The position numbers and the translations under genes were made by a program. The notes below the pieces were generated by a model. That model was given only the letters and a program-made list of their open reading frames with translations, was not told where the DNA came from and did no database searches. Source: Archilochus colubris (taxonomy: Eukaryota > Chordata > Aves > Apodiformes > Trochilidae). Taken from it: 64,000 bases of DNA. Location of the stretch: NCBI GenBank assembly GCA_023079485.1, contig CM041115.1, positions 44,510,305 to 44,574,304 of the forward strand, in the 5' to 3' direction. Of this stretch, positions 62,150 to 64,000 are shown one piece after another; the stretch's first letter is position 1, and each line of letters starts with the position of its first letter.

Positions 62150-62983
62150 TACTCTCCAGACTGGAGAGATGGGCTGACTCCAATGGGATGAGCTTCAACA
62201 AGGCCAAGTGCCGGGTCCTCCACTTTGGCCACAACAACCCTATGCAGCGCTACAAGCTGGGGACAGAGTGGTTGGAGAGCAGCCAGGCAGAAAGGGACCT
62301 GGGAGTCTGGATTGACAGGAAGCTGAACATGAGCCAGCAGTGTGCCCAGGTGGCCAAGAAGGCCAATGGCATCCTGGCATGTATCAGAAACAGCGTCACC
62401 AGCAGGTCCAAGGAGGTGATTCTGCCCCTATACTCAGCCCTGGTAAGGCCACACCTTGAGTACTGTGTTCAGTTTGGGCCCCTCAGTTCAAGAAGGATAT
62501 TGAGGTCCTTGAACAGGTCCAAAGGAGGGCAACCAAGCTGGTGAAGGGACTCGAACACAGATCCTATGAGGAGAGGCTGAGGGAGCTGGGGCTGTTCAGC
62601 CTGAGGAAGAGGAGGCTCAGGGGAGACCTCATTGCTCTCTACAACTACCTGAAAGGAGGATGGAGCCAGGCAGGGGTTGGTCTCTTTTCCCAGGCAACTC
62701 TCAATAAGACAAGAGGGCATGGTCTTAAATTGTGCCGGGGGAAGTTCAGATTGGCTATTAGAAAGAATTTTTTCACGGAAAGGGTGATCAGACATTGGAA
62801 CGGGCTGCCTGGGGAGGTGGTGGACTCTTCGTCCCTGGAGACATTTAAAAAGCGACTCGATATGGCACTCAGTGCCATGGTCTAGTGACTGTGGCGGTAG
62901 CTGATCAAGGGTTGGACTCGATGATCTCTGAGGTCCCTTCCAACCCAGCCTATTCTATGATTCTATGATTCTATGATTCTATA
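62150..62983 (+). mobile_element. CR1 LINE fragment, about 830 bp, best-preserved copy
   Basis: A sense CR1, 5'-truncated inside ORF2. It starts near ACTCTCCAGACTGGAGAG and runs to a four-unit ATTCTATG tail (62952-62983). The 3' untranslated part after the ORF2 stop at 62885 is about 65 bp before the tail and contains GGTTGGACTCGATGATCTCT and AGGTCCCTTCCAACCC. Low apparent divergence, an almost intact frame and the longest tail in the window all suggest it is the youngest CR1 here. It begins about 275 bp from the large LTR at 60720-61869. Confidence 0.95.
62161..62885 (+). pseudogene. CR1 ORF2 C-terminal relic with one frameshift
   Basis: Two frames together give about 240 codons of the CR1 ORF2 C-terminus, downstream of the reverse transcriptase catalytic core. 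The first runs 62161-62474, with the landmarks [38 protein letters not shown] and LVRPHLEYC. The second runs from about 62475 to a stop at 62883-62885, with [59 protein letters not shown] and [15 protein letters not shown]. The switch lies at a short T-run at 62473-62475, consistent with loss of one base. I see no other frame break. The endonuclease and catalytic RT domains are missing, so this is a dead fragment; the apparent starts at 62188 and 62541 are internal methionines. Confidence 0.9.
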
Positions 62984-64000
62984 CTTCATCTCGCACATGC
63001 TACCACTTTGCTCATAGGAAATCTGCATGAACATTCAATGGCATGGTGCTTGCTTTGAGTTTTGTAGCTGGAGTGGCTGGAGACACTATTCCTTTTAGGA
63101 AACTGCAGAGTAATGATGAAGGTCTGATGAATTTAGCATTTTAAAATACTACTAGTATAATTGCATAAATTGAGACATTGATCCCTCTGCATATTCCATG
63201 TGTGGGCATCAAAGGCTGCACAGGAGTTACAATGTTAGTGTCCAGAAAAACGTGACTGCCAATCATTGCACAACAAATTACCAGCTAAATTTGTTCTCTG
63301 AATGCACAGATCAGTTCCTTATATCGCAGGTGGCAAATAGTGCTCTTGACTGGACTGAAACCAATAAGCTTGAATCTCAGTAACTCAGAAGTACAACCCT
63401 TGACCTTTTTCTCTTTTTGGAGTCAAATGTTGTGCATCCTTCTGCTACTTGTCCTGTTGGGTTCTTTTCTTCAGCCTTGAGAAAGCTGGGGAGAAAGAGA
63501 CAGTAATAAATGTAAAATTCAGGTCAGAACAAGCTCCTTTACCTCAGTTGCCCTTTTCCACCCTACATAACCTCCACCCTGTCTCAGCCTTCCCTGGAGG
63601 TGCATTCAACCCTGAGCATTGCCACTGACTGGCAGTCCTTGCTATTCTCCATCTCTCAAGCCATCTTTCCCATCTTCTGCCAATGTCTGTCTTTCACAAG
63701 CCCTTCAAAAGTAGAATAATACATGCTTTGCGATTTGGTTCATATTAATTAAACCTTACTGTTCTGCAAAGCTACTCTCACACTTTCTGTACCCTGCAGA
63801 TTAGTTTGCATAGCTCCCTGATGAGACAGGCTCTTTTTCAGGCATGTAATACTGCTTTCATGGCTAATTTACTTTCCTCTGTTAGAATAGGAATTTTATG
63901 AATCTACTCACGTTGAAAATCCTCCTTATCATGTTCTTAAGGATTTTCAAACTTCCAAGAAATGAAATTATTCCTCGGCCACTTTCATAAGTGTTACAAT
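62984..64000. other. Unannotated non-coding stretch to the window end
   Basis: Nothing recognisable follows the CR1 tail. Frames are 61 codons or shorter. The composition is ordinary AT-rich sequence. Confidence 0.55.

Noticed and set aside
1..64000. CRISPR arrays, operons, bacterial promoters or terminators, phage or plasmid features
   Set aside because: The sequence is animal nuclear DNA with CR1 and LTR repeats; no regularly spaced direct repeats or prokaryotic gene organisation are present.

Overview
The window reads as vertebrate nuclear DNA, almost certainly from a bird. It contains several 5'-truncated CR1 LINE copies whose 3' ends carry the sauropsid CR1 signature (the TTCCAACCC word followed by ATTCTATG-type tail units). 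It also holds at least two probable endogenous-retrovirus solo LTRs, one from a family I recognise from memory of bird genomes. The rest is AT-rich, low-copy-looking DNA with scattered A-rich and T-rich tracts. Crocodilians and turtles also carry CR1, so the bird call is strong but not absolute. I cannot name the species.

No host gene, exon, tRNA, rRNA or other RNA gene could be supported. Open frames are short, mostly overlap one another on both strands, and several start at GTG, which is not a normal eukaryotic start. The only frames with recognisable protein similarity are decayed C-terminal pieces of CR1 ORF2 (reverse transcriptase). The window is therefore best read as intergenic or deep-intronic sequence.

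Layout: 1-7497 unannotated; 7498-7742 CR1 (+); 7743-15522 unannotated, with a few short tandem duplications; 15523-15924 a CR1 (+) whose 5' edge lies inside a 120-bp tandem duplication; 15925-18128 unannotated; 18129-19200 an older CR1 (-) split by a younger CR1 (+); 19201-29055 unannotated, with A-rich tracts and a TTAG microsatellite; 29062-29335 probable solo LTR with a perfect 6-bp target duplication; 29533-30226 CR1 (-); 30227-41524 unannotated; 41530-41837 possible solo LTR; 41884-42117 CR1 (+); 42118-60713 unannotated, with many A-rich or T-rich tracts; 60720-61869 large probable solo LTR (-); 62150-62983 the best-preserved CR1 (+), with about 240 codons of ORF2 broken by one frameshift; 62984-64000 unannotated.

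There is no operon-like or pathway organisation. The interpretable story is insertion history: nested retroelements, solo-LTR formation and local tandem duplication. I found no convincing previously undescribed biological system.
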